The notes: a model not told the origin generated them from the letters alone. Counted from the stretch's first letter, positions 35,333 to 45,426 are shown. The stretch: 64,000 nucleotides of DNA from Candidatus Avedoeria danica (GCA_016703025.1 JADJCV010000004.1:1491501-1555500); one strand, 5' to 3'. Program-made: numbers and translations.

Positions 35333-36982
35333 ATGCTGTTCAACACGTCCAACGCGCTCGGCTTCCCCGTCCTCAGCCTGACGCTGTTCCTGCCGCTCGT
35401 CGGCGCGCTCGGCCTCCTGCTGCTGCCGCGCCGCCACGACTCGCTGTACGTCGCCTGGGGCACGTTCGTCGCCGCGACGACCACCGTGCTGGCCGGCATC
35501 CTCTGGTTGAGCTACGAGGTCGACTGGCCGTTCACGACGACGCTCGCGAACTTCCAGTTCGCCGATCCGGCGCGCGGACCGCTGCCGTGGCTGCCGGGCG
35601 GCGTGACGTACCAGGTGGCCGTCGATGGGATCGCCGTCGTCCTCGTCTTCCTGACCGCCCTGCTCACGACGCTCGCGCTCGCGTTCAGCCTCGGCAGCGT
35701 TCGAACACGGGTGCGTGAGTACGTCGCGCTGCTGCTCGTCATGGAGACCGGCGTCATCGGTGTCTTCGTTGCCATGGACCTCTTCCTGTTCTACGTCTTC
35801 TGGGAAGCGGCCCTCATTCCCATGATGCTCCTCATCGGCATCTGGGGCGGCAAAGAGCGGCTGTACGCGGCCTACAAGTTCGTCGTCTACACCGTCGCCG
35901 GCTCGGCGCTCATGCTCGTGGCCATCGTCGCCGCCAAGGAACTGTCGAACGCCGCCTCGTTCCACTACTTCGATCTCATGCACGCCCTCGCGCCACTGCC
36001 CGGCGTCGGCGCTGCGCCGGGCATTCCCGTGCCGACGTCCGGCGCCGGGGCGTCGATCATCGCCCTCCTCGGCCTCGACCTCCCGCACGCCGCGCTTGCG
36101 ATCCGAATCGCGATCTTCCTCGCCTTCGCCCTCGCCTTCGCCGTCAAGGTGCCGATGTTCCCGTTCCACACCTGGCTCCCTGACGCCCACGTCCAGGCAC
36201 CAACGGCGGGCTCGGTCCTCCTCGCGGGCGTGCTGCTCAAGATGGGCACGTTCGGCTTCATCCGCTGGGCGATGCCGCTGTTCCCGGATGCCGCGATGAC
36301 CGTCGCGCCGTGGCTCGTCGCGCTCGCCTTGGTGGGCATCTGGTACGGCGCCTGGGTCGCCTTCGCCCAGACGGACATGAAGAGCCTCGTGGCGTACTCG
36401 TCCGTCAGCCACATGGGCCTCGTGATGGTGGGCATCCTGGCGATCCAGCCCGTCGGCATGGCCGGCGGCGCCCTGCAGATGATCAACCACGGCCTCTCGA
36501 CCGGCGCGCTCTTCCTGCTCGTCGGCATGCTGTACGACCGCGCCCACACCCGCGACATCGCCGCGTTCGGCGGCCTGTGGTCCGCCATGCCGCGCTTCAG
36601 CGCCGTCTTCCTCGTCGTCACGTTCAGCTCGATCGGCCTGCCGGGCACGAACGGCTTCGTCGGCGAGTGGCTGAGCCTGCTCGGCGCCTTCCAGACCCGC
36701 CCGCTGTGGGGCGTGCTGGCCGCGTTCGGCGTCGTCTTCGGCGCGGCCTACATGCTCCGGCTCGTCCAACGCGTCTTCTTCGGTCCCGCCAGCGAGCTGT
36801 CGCGTTCGATGCCCGACCTCACGGGGCGCGAGATGGCCATCCTGGCGCCGCTCGTCATCCTCATCTTCTGGATCGGCCTCTACCCCAAGCCCTTCCTCGC
36901 CCCGATCGAGGCCAGCGGCACGTCCATCGTCGAGACGATGCGGCAAGGGGTGGCGGAGGCGGTGGTGGGCATCGTTCCTTAA
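35333..36982 (+). CDS. nuoM: NADH-quinone oxidoreductase subunit M
   Basis: The middle antiporter-like subunit, 549 residues, about 14 helices. Key features are the helix-5 Glu in FYVFWEAALIPMMLLIG, the Lys in FAVKVPMFPFHTWLPDAHV, and the second Lys in FAQTDMKSLVAYSSVSHMG. ATG 35333 is 9 bases after nuoL. It is the last gene of this nuo block; nuoN, which normally follows, is absent and the next gene is convergent. The short gap to that gene (92 bases) contains half of a GTAGGGGC repeat. Confidence 0.95.
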   Translation: MLFNTSNALGFPVLSLTLFLPLVGALGLLLLPRRHDSLYVAWGTFVAATTTVLAGILWLSYEVDWPFTTTLANFQFADPARGPLPWLPGGVTYQVAVDGIAVVLVFLTALLTTLALAFSLGSVRTRVREYVALLLVMETGVIGVFVAMDLFLFYVFWEAALIPMMLLIGIWGGKERLYAAYKFVVYTVAGSALMLVAIVAAKELSNAASFHYFDLMHALAPLPGVGAAPGIPVPTSGAGASIIALLGLDLPHAALAIRIAIFLAFALAFAVKVPMFPFHTWLPDAHVQAPTAGSVLLAGVLLKMGTFGFIRWAMPLFPDAAMTVAPWLVALALVGIWYGAWVAFAQTDMKSLVAYSSVSHMGLVMVGILAIQPVGMAGGALQMINHGLSTGALFLLVGMLYDRAHTRDIAAFGGLWSAMPRFSAVFLVVTFSSIGLPGTNGFVGEWLSLLGAFQTRPLWGVLAAFGVVFGAAYMLRLVQRVFFGPASELSRSMPDLTGREMAILAPLVILIFWIGLYPKPFLAPIEASGTSIVETMRQGVAEAVVGIVP

Positions 36983-37065
36983 CGGACGAACGCGCCCCCG
37001 GTCACGCCACAAGACCCGGAATCGTCGAACCCGCGCAACACACCAGCCCAAGCCGGTTCACGACA

Positions 37066-37078
37066 GGCGTGCCCCTAC
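37066..37078. repeat. Half copy of the GTAGGGGC repeat
   Basis: GGCGTGCCCCTAC at 37066-37078 is one arm of the palindrome family seen at 12913-13021, 41393 and 46381. It lies at the nuoM / LamG convergent junction, and the complement of its CTA (37075-37077) is the TAG stop of the LamG gene. No second arm is nearby. Confidence 0.6.
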
Positions 37079-38977
37079 TCCGTCGGCTTGCACTTCCCGC
37101 CCACCCCAGCCCCCGCAATCCCCGCCACCTCATCGTCCCCCAACACCCGCTGGTACAGCGTCACCTCGTCGATGTCGCCCGAGAACGGCAGGTATGGGCT
37201 CAGGTTCGAGCTGCCGATCCGCACCGGCACGCTGTTCGCCAGCGAGCCGGCGATGATCGCCGAGCCGGACGATACCCGGATGCCGTCGACGAACAGCCGC
37301 GCGCTGACGGCCGTCTGGTGCCGGTCGAGCACGACGGCGACGTGCCGCCAGACGCCGTCGAGGGCGAGCGTGGCGCCGAACGGCGTCGGCACGGTCTGCC
37401 CGGACGACGACAGATAGAGGATCGGCCGCCCGTCGACGAGCATCAGGCTGTAGCCCTGATCGCGCGTCAGCTTGTCGAACACGGCCTGCAGCGCGCCCCC
37501 GCGCTCCCGCCGCCGCAGCCAGAGCTCGATCGAGAAGTCGCCCTGCGGCGCCGGAGCGCTCGCGGCCGGCACATCCAGCCCGACCGCGTCCGGCACCTCG
37601 ACGAGCGCCGTCAAGCCGTCGAACGTCAACGCGCCGGCCACCGCCCCGGCCGGCCGCCACGCCGCCGCGCCGAGCAGCGTCCCGTCGTGCCCATTGCCCG
37701 TGACATCCTTGGCCGTCGACCCGCTCCCTTCGTCGAACGGCCACCACGCGGCGGCGAACGGCGGCGGTTCCGTGCAGGCGGGCGTGGCGGTCGGCGAGGC
37801 CGACGGCGCGGTCGTGGCGGTCATCGTTGCGACGGCCGTGCTCGTCACGGTAGCTGTCGCGGTCGCCGTCGCCGTCGCAGTCAGTCACCGTCGCCGTCGC
37901 CGTCGCCGTCATCGTCGTGGTGGCGGTGGCGGTGGCGGTGAGCGTGACCGTCACGGTCGGCAACGCTGTTGCGGTCAGCGTCGGCGTGAACGTCGGCGTG
38001 TGCGTCGCGGTGGATGTCGGCGTGTACGTCGGCGTGAACGTCGGCGAGGGCGGCGCGGTCGCGGATGGGGTCATCGTAACGGCGGCCGGCGCGCACTTGC
38101 CGAGGAGTCGGATCGCTTCGAGTTCGGTGGAGCCGAGGGCACGGGTGAACACTTCGACGTCGTCGAAGATCACCGAGCTGCCGCCGCTGCCCGAGCCGGC
38201 CATCCGCCGGCCGAAGCGGAACGGGCTGTCGTTGGCCAGCGACCCCGCGGGCACTGCGGGTGCGCGCCCGCCGTACGCGTCGCCGGCGTTCGCCGGGACG
38301 CCGTCGAGGATGAACTGCACGCCGGCATTCGGGCCGCTGCGGCGCACCGTTGCGGCCACGAAGTGCCATGCGGCATCGGCCGGCAACAGGCGGCCGTTCG
38401 TGCCGACGCCGGAGCCGTTGCGGTTCGTGAAGACGGCCGATCGGCCGGCGGCGTCGACGATCTGTAGGCCTAGGTAGCCGCTATCGAAGTAGAACGCATA
38501 GCCCGCTCCCCCGGCGCCGCTGCGCTTCTCGGCCAGCGCGATCTTGCCCGTCCGCGCGATGGCCACCCGCGATGTCCCGAGCGGCAGTCGGATGAAGGCA
38601 TCGATCGTCCAATCCGAAACACCGATGTCCAGCGCCGCCGCCGGCGCGTTCACCTCGCCCCACTGCGCGTTCTTGCCGAAAGCCCTGCCCAACCCGCGGT
38701 TGCCCGGCGCCACGCCCGGCAGGCCGACAAGCCGCGCCGTGTTGCCGCGCATGACATCCGCCGCCGTGTCGGACGGCGCGTCCTCGTCGAGCGGCCACCA
38801 GCCCTTCAGCTCGCTGAAGTCGCCATAGCACGCGCTCTGCGCCCCCGCAACGGGCGCTCGCCCCCGCAACGCGCCGGCGGAACCGACGGCGACGGCGCCG
38901 AGGCAGAGCGCGCCGGCGACGGCCCAGCGGCACTGCGCGAGCGACATCGAGGATCGGGAAGTCGAAGAGCGTTTCAT
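37075..38977 (-). pseudogene. Secreted LamG-domain surface protein, frameshifted in its linker
   Basis: Two LamG/concanavalin-like modules joined by a Thr/Ala/Pro-rich linker. ATG 38977 begins a signal sequence (about 15-35). Module 1 spans about 48-290 (GWWPLDEDAPSDTAADVMRG to DDVEVFTRALGSTELEAI). After a TPTYTPTSTATHTPTFTPT linker the frame breaks near 37878-37887, where GACTGACT on the coding strand is a 4-bp tandem duplication; removing one copy restores TATAT codons and joins module 2 (AAWWPFDEGSGSTAKDVTG to DIDEVTLYQRVLGDDEV). The full protein would be about 630 residues. The break may be a real mutation, a reversible slippage switch or a base-calling error. LamG modules usually bind carbohydrate or matrix. 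Confidence 0.8.
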
Positions 38978-39117
38978 GGGGCGTCCCTCACTGCACGGAC
39001 CGCCCCTGCCGGCGCATCCGCGACATTGCGGTGGACGGTCCGGTGCAGAGCGTAGCGGACAACGTTGCGGGCGGGTCTTAACATCAGATTAACCACACGG
39101 GTGCGCATCACCTCGGC

Positions 39118-39131
39118 TATCATCCCCGCCG
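39118..39131 (+). promoter_or_regulatory. Candidate leaderless -10 of coaE
   Basis: TATCAT at 39118-39123 lies 8 bases before the coaE ATG (39132), with CCCCGCCG between. There is no room for a ribosome-binding site. The layout is almost identical to that before the decarboxylase gene at 57968. No clear -35 was found. Confidence 0.45.
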
Positions 39132-39764
39132 ATGTCCCAGCCCCCCTACCTCATCGGCCTCACCGGCGACGTCGGCGCCGGCAAGTCCACCGTCCGCCGC
39201 TGGCTCGAGGCCAAGGGCGTCGCCGCGCTCGACGCGGATGCCGTGGTCCACACGCTGCTCGGCGACGGCGGCGAGGCGCGCCGGGCGGTCATGGAGCGCT
39301 TCGGCGGTACGGTCATCGCGCCGGATGGCGGGATCGACCGCGCGGCATTGGCGCGCGTCGTGTTCGGCGATGCGGCGGCATTGGCCGACCTCGAGACGAT
39401 CCTCCACCCCCTCGTCCGCACACGCACGCGAACGTGGCTGGCGTCATGCGGCGCCGAAGTGGCCGTCGTCGAGGCCGTCAAGCTTGTCGAGGGGGGGCTG
39501 GCGGCGCAGTGCGATGCCGTGTGGCTCGTCCTCGCGGCGTCCCATCGGCGGGCCGAGCGCGTCCGCGTGCGCGGCTGGGACGAGGCCGAAACGGCGCGCC
39601 GGATGGCGGCGGCCACCCCGCTCGCGCCGCGCCTTGCGATGGCGACGGAAGTTATCGACAATACGGGCACGCCCGAGGCGACGGCGGCGCAGCTCGAAGC
39701 GGCTTGGCAGCGACTTGAGCTGCGCCGGGCGCAGGTCGGGAAGCGACCGCCAGCCCACTCGTGA
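39132..39764 (+). CDS. coaE: Dephospho-CoA kinase
   Basis: The last step of coenzyme A synthesis: ATP-dependent 3'-phosphorylation of dephospho-CoA. The 210-residue product has the P-loop GLTGDVGAGKST at residues about 9-20, the DADAVVHTLL substrate segment, LETILHPLVR, and VVEAVKLVEGGLAAQCDAVW (CoA-lid region; homologues have PLLFE where this has KLVEGG). The DNTGTPEAT motif is near the end. The gene is intact, although nearly all genes of the following 11 kb are frameshifted. Confidence 0.93.
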   Translation: MSQPPYLIGLTGDVGAGKSTVRRWLEAKGVAALDADAVVHTLLGDGGEARRAVMERFGGTVIAPDGGIDRAALARVVFGDAAALADLETILHPLVRTRTRTWLASCGAEVAVVEAVKLVEGGLAAQCDAVWLVLAASHRRAERVRVRGWDEAETARRMAAATPLAPRLAMATEVIDNTGTPEATAAQLEAAWQRLELRRAQVGKRPPAHS

Positions 39765-39825
39765 CTTCGGTCGCGATGGCGGCGTTGAGGTTGTGGCGGG
39801 ATCAATCACGGAGCGGGGGCACCGA

Positions 39826-40071
39826 ATGGCGTGGATCAACCGACATCCGAACCTGGTCACCTGGGCCGTGCTCTCGATCGGGATGGTCGCGATCGTCGGC
39901 TACTCGGCCCGCGATGTGGACACGCTCGCCGGCCGCCAGTGGTTCTGGCTGGCGTTCGCGACGGTCCTCGTGGCCGGGCTGTGCGCCTGGATCATCTCGT
40001 GGGAGGCGGATGAGCCGGACGACGACGATGTGTCCGGGGCCGAAGCGCCCGAACCTGGAGGGGAAGCGTGA
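39826..40071 (+). CDS. Small two-helix membrane protein, function unknown
   Basis: An 81-residue product with two transmembrane helices (about 8-26 and 35-54) and an acidic C-terminal tail (ADEPDDDDVSG). No family is recognised. It follows coaE by 61 bases and overlaps the next gene by 4 bases (GTGA at 40068), which supports it as a real co-translated gene. Its neighbours give no functional clue. Confidence 0.6.
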   Translation: MAWINRHPNLVTWAVLSIGMVAIVGYSARDVDTLAGRQWFWLAFATVLVAGLCAWIISWEADEPDDDDVSGAEAPEPGGEA

Positions 40072-40320
40072 GCGCGCGCGTGAAGCTGCCCGTGCCCGCC
40101 GCCTGGCAGTCGGCCGTCAAACACGCCATGGCCCACCTCGCCGTTCGCCTCGGCGTGCCGCGCTCGGCGGTGGCGGTCACGCGCGCGGACGACGACGGCG
40201 GGATCGCCGGGCACGCTGGACGTCTGGCTGATGGCGGGCGGGCGCAGCTATCGCTACGTCGTCGGACCGTCGGGCGCGCTGCCGGTGGCTGCTGAACGGT
40301 CGGGCGTGCCCCGGCCATGA
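40068..40320 (+). pseudogene. Small unknown protein, frameshifted
   Basis: GTG 40068 opens a frame (VKLPVPAAWQSAVKHAMAHL, AVRLGVPRSAVAVTRADDDG) that becomes nonsense near 40205. One frame over, it continues as TLDVWLMAGGRSYRYVVGP and SGALPVAAERSGVPRP, ending at TGA 40318-40320. That stop overlaps the next ATG as ATGA, as expected of an operon, so the true product is about 83 residues and a single indel breaks it. No domain is recognised. Confidence 0.6.
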
Positions 40321-41358
40321 CCAGCGTTGGCGCCGCGGACCATATGCAGCGCGCGCCCGACGGACTGCTTCGGTTCGACGTGCGGCGCGACTTGGCGGCC
40401 GTCATCGAGCTGCTCGAGCTCGGCTTCGGCGACGACCTCGAGGCCCGCGACCGGCGCTGGCTGAAGGATCTCGCGGCGCTCTCCGCCGCCGGCCCGCTGA
40501 TGAACGTGCTCCTCCACATCATCCGGGCGCGGTCGACGGCCTTGGCGGCTTCGTGTGGTACGACGCAGGGCGCCTGATCGCCAACGCCAGCCTGCTGAGG
40601 GCCGGACCGGACACCTGGGTCATCGCCAACGTCGTGACGCATCCAAGCTACCGCCGCCAGGGCATCGCGGGCCGACTGATGGACAGCGCGCTCGACGTAG
40701 CGCGCGCGCTCGGGGTGCCGACGCATCCAGCTCCAGGTGCGCGACACGAACGACGCCGCCAAGACGTTGTACACCGGCCTCGGCTTCCGGGCCCATCGGG
40801 TCGTCGACGCTCTACCGTCTGCCGTCGTCCGCCGCCCTCGCACCTTCCTCCGAGGACGGCCGAACTCGCACCGGCGCCGGTGCCGACGAAGTGGCCCTGA
40901 TCGTCACCGTCCGGCCATGGCGCTCACCGGGCGACGCGCGCACGACGCCTGCTCGCGCGCGCCGGCGAGATCGGCCGGGCCGGACCGCCGTCGCTCGTCC
41001 GCGGGACGGCGCGGCGCGGGCGCAGTTGAAGGGCCGGCTCGACGACTGGCTTCACAGCCGCACGCGCCACCGACTGGCCGTGAGCACGGACGGCGAGCAC
41101 CGTGCGCTTGCCGTCGTCGATGCGTACGAGTACGGCAACGCTCACCGGCTCGACATCGTCGTCGACCCTTCCTGGCGCGGTCGCGTCGAACCGCAGATCG
41201 TCCGCGCCTGTCTCGATCGGCTCATCGGCGTGCCGCCGGCGGCCGTCGAGACCGACGCCACGGGACAGGACGGACCGCTTCGTGCAGCGCTGGAGGCGGC
41301 CGGATTCGTACCTGTGCGGACGCTGGAGCGGTTGGAATTGTGGTTGGGCGGGCGGTGA
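40317..41358 (+). pseudogene. Tandem GNAT acetyltransferase, multiply frameshifted
   Basis: Read across frames, this is one gene of roughly 345 codons with two GNAT folds. The first shows WVIANVVTHPSYRRQGIAGR, the acetyl-CoA-binding V-x-P-x-x-R-x-x-G/A motif, then VRDTNDAAKTLYTGLGFRAH. The second keeps VALIVTVRPWRSPGD, LKGRLDDWLHSRTRH, VDAYEYGNAHRLDIVVDP and ALEAAGFVPVRTLERLELW. At least four frame changes occur (near 40545, 40725, 40800, 40915 and about 41030). Conserved residues continue on each side of the breaks, so sequence errors are as likely as decay. Substrate unknown. Confidence 0.7.
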
Positions 41359-41407
41359 TCGGACGGCGGCCGGCAACGCGCACCCGTCGGTAGGGGCACG
41401 GCGTGCC

Positions 41408-42741
41408 TGTTTGACCCTGGGGACAAAGGTAACAGATCGACCTCAGGACATGGGTAACACAGCGGTTGGGATTGAGCGGCTCGCAGGCCGGAGGGATGGG
41501 TTCATGCTGGGAGATGCTCGATCAATGCGCGGGTACGATGGGCGAGCAAGTCGATCTCACGGATGTACATGGAGCGATAGGCGACCAGGAGTTTGTCCTC
41601 GACGCGGCGAGACCAGACGGTCTTGCCGACGAGGGCCTCGCACACGAAGTACTGGCGGCCTTGGTAGCGCAGGTTGCCGGCTGAGTTGAGTTCAAAGAGA
41701 TCGCCACCGCTTGGATACACCCAAGGCTGGACGTCTGGGCAGTAGGGTCGAGGGCTGGGATGATACCGCGCCGCCGGCACGTGCATGGCCAGACTTTCGA
41801 TATCGGCCGGTCATGGTTGTAGTCCTGGCGAATCGCCGGCAGGGCAACCTGAAAGCCCTCCATCGTGGTTGGGTAGCCACGATGCGCGAGAGCTTCGTCC
41901 AGCGTGCGATGGAACCGTTCCACCTTGCCCTGCGTCTGTGGATGACCGCGCGCGCTGTAGATGGAGTCGGATGTCCTGTTCGAGCAATCCCACGGACAGC
42001 CGAGTAAGGCCGTGGCCGTTGGCCGTACTCCACCACGGCGCACCGTGATCCATGAGCATCGCCTCCGGCAGGCCCATAGTGCTGGAAGCTGGACACCAAC
42101 ACGGCCTCCACTCCGGAGAGACGGGTGCTAGCCAACGGCTCTAACGCCACAAGGGTATCGGCTGTGATCATCGATCAGGCTCAACGGATAGCACCAACGG
42201 CCTGCCTGCACCCGATACTCTCCCTTGAAGTCCAGCTGCCACAAGTCGTTGGGTTGCGGGCGCTCGAAGCGCTGCGTAGCCGGGAGCTGGCGGCTCTTTC
42301 CCTCAATGAGTCCCTGCCGTTTGAGGATCCGCTCGATCGTGGCGTGGCCTAGTTGAATGCCCTCCCGAGCCAGCAGCAGCTGCAATTTCTTGCTGCCCCA
42401 GCCGTATCGTCGCCGCAGACGTACCACCGCCGCTTCGTGCGCCTCCGGCGTTCGTCCTGGACTCTGATGGCCGTCTCGAATGCTCCGCCAGATCGACCAG
42501 CCCCTCCTCTCGTGCCCGCCTCAGCCACTTGTAACCTGTCTTGCGGCTGATTCCGAACGCTCGGCAGATCGCTGCCACCTCAGCGCCTGGCTGCCGTGCA
42601 CGAACCACGAACTCCAGTCGTTCTGTGCGCACATCGGTTTCCTTCCACGGCATGCCAAGCCTCCTCTCGGATCTTGGCCCGCCAGCGTGGTGTCACCGAT
42701 GTCCTGAGGTCAACCTGTCACCCTTGTCCCGAGGCTATACA
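41408..42741 (-). mobile_element. IS481-like insertion sequence
   Basis: A 1334-bp element. Ends begin TGT and share a long imperfect inverted repeat; the inner 45 positions (CCTGGGGACAAAGGTAACAG at 41415 on, and the complement of 42690-42734) match at about 38. A 7-bp target duplication GCGTGCC flanks it. It carries one DDE transposase gene on the minus strand, broken by several frameshifts. TG...CA-type termini, terminal-repeat length and transposase type fit the IS481 family. By the target duplication it arrived by ordinary transposition; it may now be inactive. Confidence 0.88.
41502..42653 (-). pseudogene. IS481-family DDE transposase, multiply frameshifted
   Basis: From ATG 42653 (MPWKETDVRTERLEFVVRA) the product has an N-terminal HTH (ICRAFGISRKTGYKWLRRA), then in other frames RLRRRYGWGSKKLQLLLARE, NDLWQLDFKGEYR (first catalytic Asp), LIDDHSRY (second region), MLMDHGAPWWS, GHPQTQGKVERFHRTLDEAL (catalytic Glu region) and YQGRQYFVCEALVGKTVW. 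The parts in order would make a normal transposase of about 384 residues. Five or more frame changes occur in 1.15 kb, so as written no active enzyme is made. Confidence 0.85.
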
Positions 42742-42765
42742 GCGTGCCGTGCCCCCAACCGTGCG

Positions 42766-44211
42766 TTATCGAGACGGTGCGGGCCTGCGGGTGGCTCGCA
42801 GCTCGTCGAGCACCTCGGCCGCACGCCCGGCGCGGATCACTCCCTCCGCCACGAGCGCCGTCGCGACAGCCTCGGCCTCGTGCGCTTCGGCGCCGGCGGA
42901 CAAGGCGAGCTGACGTGCGTGCAGCGCCATATGGCCATCCTGGATGCCCTCGCACACGAGCGCTCGCAGCGCCGACAGGTTCTGGGCCAGGCCCACGGCG
43001 ACGATGACCCGCGCCAATTCCTGTGCGGATTCGGCGCCGATGATCTTCAGGCCCAGTGCCGCCTGCGGATGCGCCCGCGTGCCGCCGCCCACGATGCCAA
43101 CGGCCATGGGCAGCTCCAACGAACCCTCCAGATCGCCGCTCGCGTCGACGTGCCAGGTCGTCAGGCTGCCGTAGCGGCCGTCGCGCGCGGCAAAGGCATG
43201 CGCGCCCGCTTCGACGCCTCGCCAGTCGTTGCCCGTGGCGATGACGACCGGGTCGATGCCGTTCAGGGAATCCCCTTGTTGTGGGTTGCCGCACGCCATG
43301 GGTCGACGACCGCCAACGCGTTCGCCTCGACGATCCGCTTCGCCACTTCGTGCCCGTCGCGGCCGTCGCGCGCCAGCGCCGCCGCCGGGATACGGCAGCG
43401 GGCGGTGGCGCGGCGTTCGGTGGCCAGGTTGGAGAGGATGCGCAGCAGCACCCGCCCGCCGGTGACCTCGGCCAGCAGCGGGGCGACGGCCTCGCACGCG
43501 GTGTTGACGGCGTTGGCGCCCATCGCGTCGCGGGTGTCATAGAGCAGGTGGACGACCAGCATCGGCCCCACCGGCGTGTCGGGGAACGCCGGACGACGAG
43601 GTCCTTCGCGCCGCCGCCGAGCCGCGGCAGCGTCTCGCTCTGACGGTGTGCGACCTCGAGGATCCCGTCGCGGGCAGCCAGGATTCGCGCCGCGGCTCGA
43701 TCGAGGTCGTCGTCCGGGGAGGTCAAGCAGCTGAACCTGGCCGATCATCACCGGTGCGTCGGCGGATGTCGTGAAGCCACCGCCGGCGCGGGCAAGGAGC
43801 GCCCGAAGCTGGCGGCCGCCACCACGGACGGCTCCTCGACGGCCATCGGCACGAGCACGTCGCGCCCATCGATGCGGAAGTTCGTCGCGATCCCGAGCGG
43901 CAGGCCGAACACGCCGGCGGCGTTCTCGATCATCGCATCGGCCCGCTCCAGCGTGAGCGCGCCCGTGCCCCAAGCAACGCCGTCTCGGCCTCGTCGAGCC
44001 CGGCCCAGCGCACCAAGACCGCTTGCCGTGCCCGCGCCGAAAGCCGATGGAAGCCGGGCAGGCGGCTGGAACCGTCCTCGATGGCCCGCTCGAGGCTGGC
44101 GGGCGTCGCCGCGGACGGCGTGGACGGCGTGAAGGATTTGGCGAGCGTCGACGATGTCGTGGCCGTCATCGGTCGGAGTTGGGCGGTCGGTCGAGCCAAA
44201 TGCAGCGTCAT
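42766..44211 (-). pseudogene. mvaA: Hydroxymethylglutaryl-CoA reductase, class II (degradative type), multiply frameshifted
   Basis: HMG-CoA reductase interconverts HMG-CoA and mevalonate. Across frames the order is: SSRLPGFHRLSARARQAVL, AMIENAAGVFGLPLGIATNF with RIDGRDVLVPMAVEEPS (substrate-binding Glu), GGGFTTSADAPVMIGQVQLL, MLVVHLLYDTRDAMGANAVN (class II signature with Asp), RILSNLATERRATARCR, AATHNKGI (catalytic Lys), NDWRGVEAGAHAFAARDGRY and ELPMAVGIVGGGTRAHPQAA. About five frame changes occur in 1.45 kb. The region length suits a protein of about 430-480 residues. It ends at TAA 42766-42768, 11 bases beyond the IS-split palindrome. It would supply mevalonate to the kinase at 55.5 kb. 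Frameshifts may be sequencing errors, since the pathway needs this enzyme. Confidence 0.85.
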
Positions 44212-44346
44212 CGTGCGGTTTCCCTTCGTGCACCCTCCGCCGGTCCACTCGGGTGGCCGACACAGCGGGTCGCACGCAATTGTCGCTGCGTCCGCCTGCC
44301 AAAACCTACCAACCGCTCTCCGACGCCCGCCAGCCTGCGCGGTCCG

Positions 44347-45426
44347 TCACTCCTTGACGATCGGGATCTCGTTGCCGCGCTGGTACCGCACGTTGGCCGT
44401 GCGGATGGCATACAGGTCCAAGTTGCCCGAGCGGTCATCGCTGTAGAGCAGCAGGCCGTTCACCAAGATCGGCCACGACTGGTTGGCCGGCGGGACGCGG
44501 ATGCCGAACGACGGGCCGCGCGTGCGGTTGTTGTCGTACACCTGCAGGCCGAGGATGTCGTTGGGCGTGGCCGGGTCGTAGACGTTCCAGACCAGGCCGC
44601 CCGAGCCGTAGTTCGGGTTGAAATCGTCGTCCTCGGTGCCGGCCAGTCGCTCGTCCGTACCGTTCGGCAACCCGTTGCGCAGCCGGATCGTGTAGATCTC
44701 GGTCGTCTCGCCGCGGTCGTCCACCCAGGCGACCGCGGCGCCGTTCGTCGTCGGGTCGGTGGCGTTCCATGTCTCGCCGGCAAACACCTGGAACGGCTTG
44801 CCGTTCGGGATCGCGTTGAACCGGATCTTGCGGGCCATGATGCGGTCGAGATCCCGCTGGTTGTCGTCGTACACCAGGATGTAGCCGACGGTGTCGTGCT
44901 CCGACGCCTGTATCGCGACATCCGGATGCTGCTGGTCGCCGGGCCCGCTGACGAGCACTTTGGGCGAACCGACCGAGTATCCGGCCGGGCTCACGCGGAC
45001 CCCGAAGATGTCCCAGCCGTTCTCGTCGCCGGTGAACTCCGACCAGACGAGCAACAATTCGAGCTGCGGGCCGTTCCAGACCAGATCGGGGTCGACGCGT
45101 TCGCCGTGCGGCTCGCTGCTGCGGCCCGGGCCCTGCACCTCACGCACGACGGCGATGCCTTGGCGATCCGGCCCGCCGTTCGGCAGACCGTTGCCGAACA
45201 ACCGCTTGCCGTACAGCTCGCCGCCGCTGCCGCGGTCTTCGATCCAGACCGCAAAGTAGTCGTCGAGTTCGGCCGCCGCGTCCGTCATGTAGGCCAGGGT
45301 CGGCATCTTCTGGTCGCGCGGCGGTGACGCCGCACGGACTGCCGGCTGCGTGCCGCCGACGATGAGCGTGCCGCACAGCACGACGGCGACGGTAGCGGCC
45401 CGGCGGAATCCGAGCGAGAGGTCCAT
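44347..45426 (-). CDS. Secreted beta-propeller-like protein, function unknown
   Basis: A 359-residue exported protein, the only intact gene between 40 and 46 kb. ATG 45426 follows AAGGAG by 7 bases; a signal sequence spans about residues 10-33. Repeats of the type YFAVWIEDRGSGGELYGKRL, LLVWSEFTGDENGWDIFGVR, YILVYDDNQRDLDRIMARKI, AVAWVDDRGETTEIYTIRL and LLLYSDDRSGNLDLYAIRT recur about every 50 residues, each ending in a short strand, which suggests a TolB/WD-like beta-propeller. It is immediately upstream of HMG-CoA reductase on the same strand but is unlikely to be functionally linked. Confidence 0.7.
   Translation of the reverse strand: MDLSLGFRRAATVAVVLCGTLIVGGTQPAVRAASPPRDQKMPTLAYMTDAAAELDDYFAVWIEDRGSGGELYGKRLFGNGLPNGGPDRQGIAVVREVQGPGRSSEPHGERVDPDLVWNGPQLELLLVWSEFTGDENGWDIFGVRVSPAGYSVGSPKVLVSGPGDQQHPDVAIQASEHDTVGYILVYDDNQRDLDRIMARKIRFNAIPNGKPFQVFAGETWNATDPTTNGAAVAWVDDRGETTEIYTIRLRNGLPNGTDERLAGTEDDDFNPNYGSGGLVWNVYDPATPNDILGLQVYDNNRTRGPSFGIRVPPANQSWPILVNGLLLYSDDRSGNLDLYAIRTANVRYQRGNEIPIVKE

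Larger units (their letters stand above)
41393..42755. repeat. Palindrome split by an IS element, with 7-bp target duplication
   Basis: GCGTGCC occurs at 41401-41407 and again at 42742-42748, directly flanking the IS ends. Removing the element and one copy restores a perfect 22-bp palindrome: arms GGGGCACGGC and GCCGTGCCCC around GT, preceded by TA and followed by CA. It matches the repeat family at 46381-46404. The palindrome lies between two convergent genes. Confidence 0.85.

Noticed and set aside
37861..38060. The hexanucleotide-like GTCGCC repeats as a CRISPR or VNTR locus
   Set aside because: There are no spacers or fixed-length repeats; it codes for a Thr/Ala linker in a LamG surface protein.
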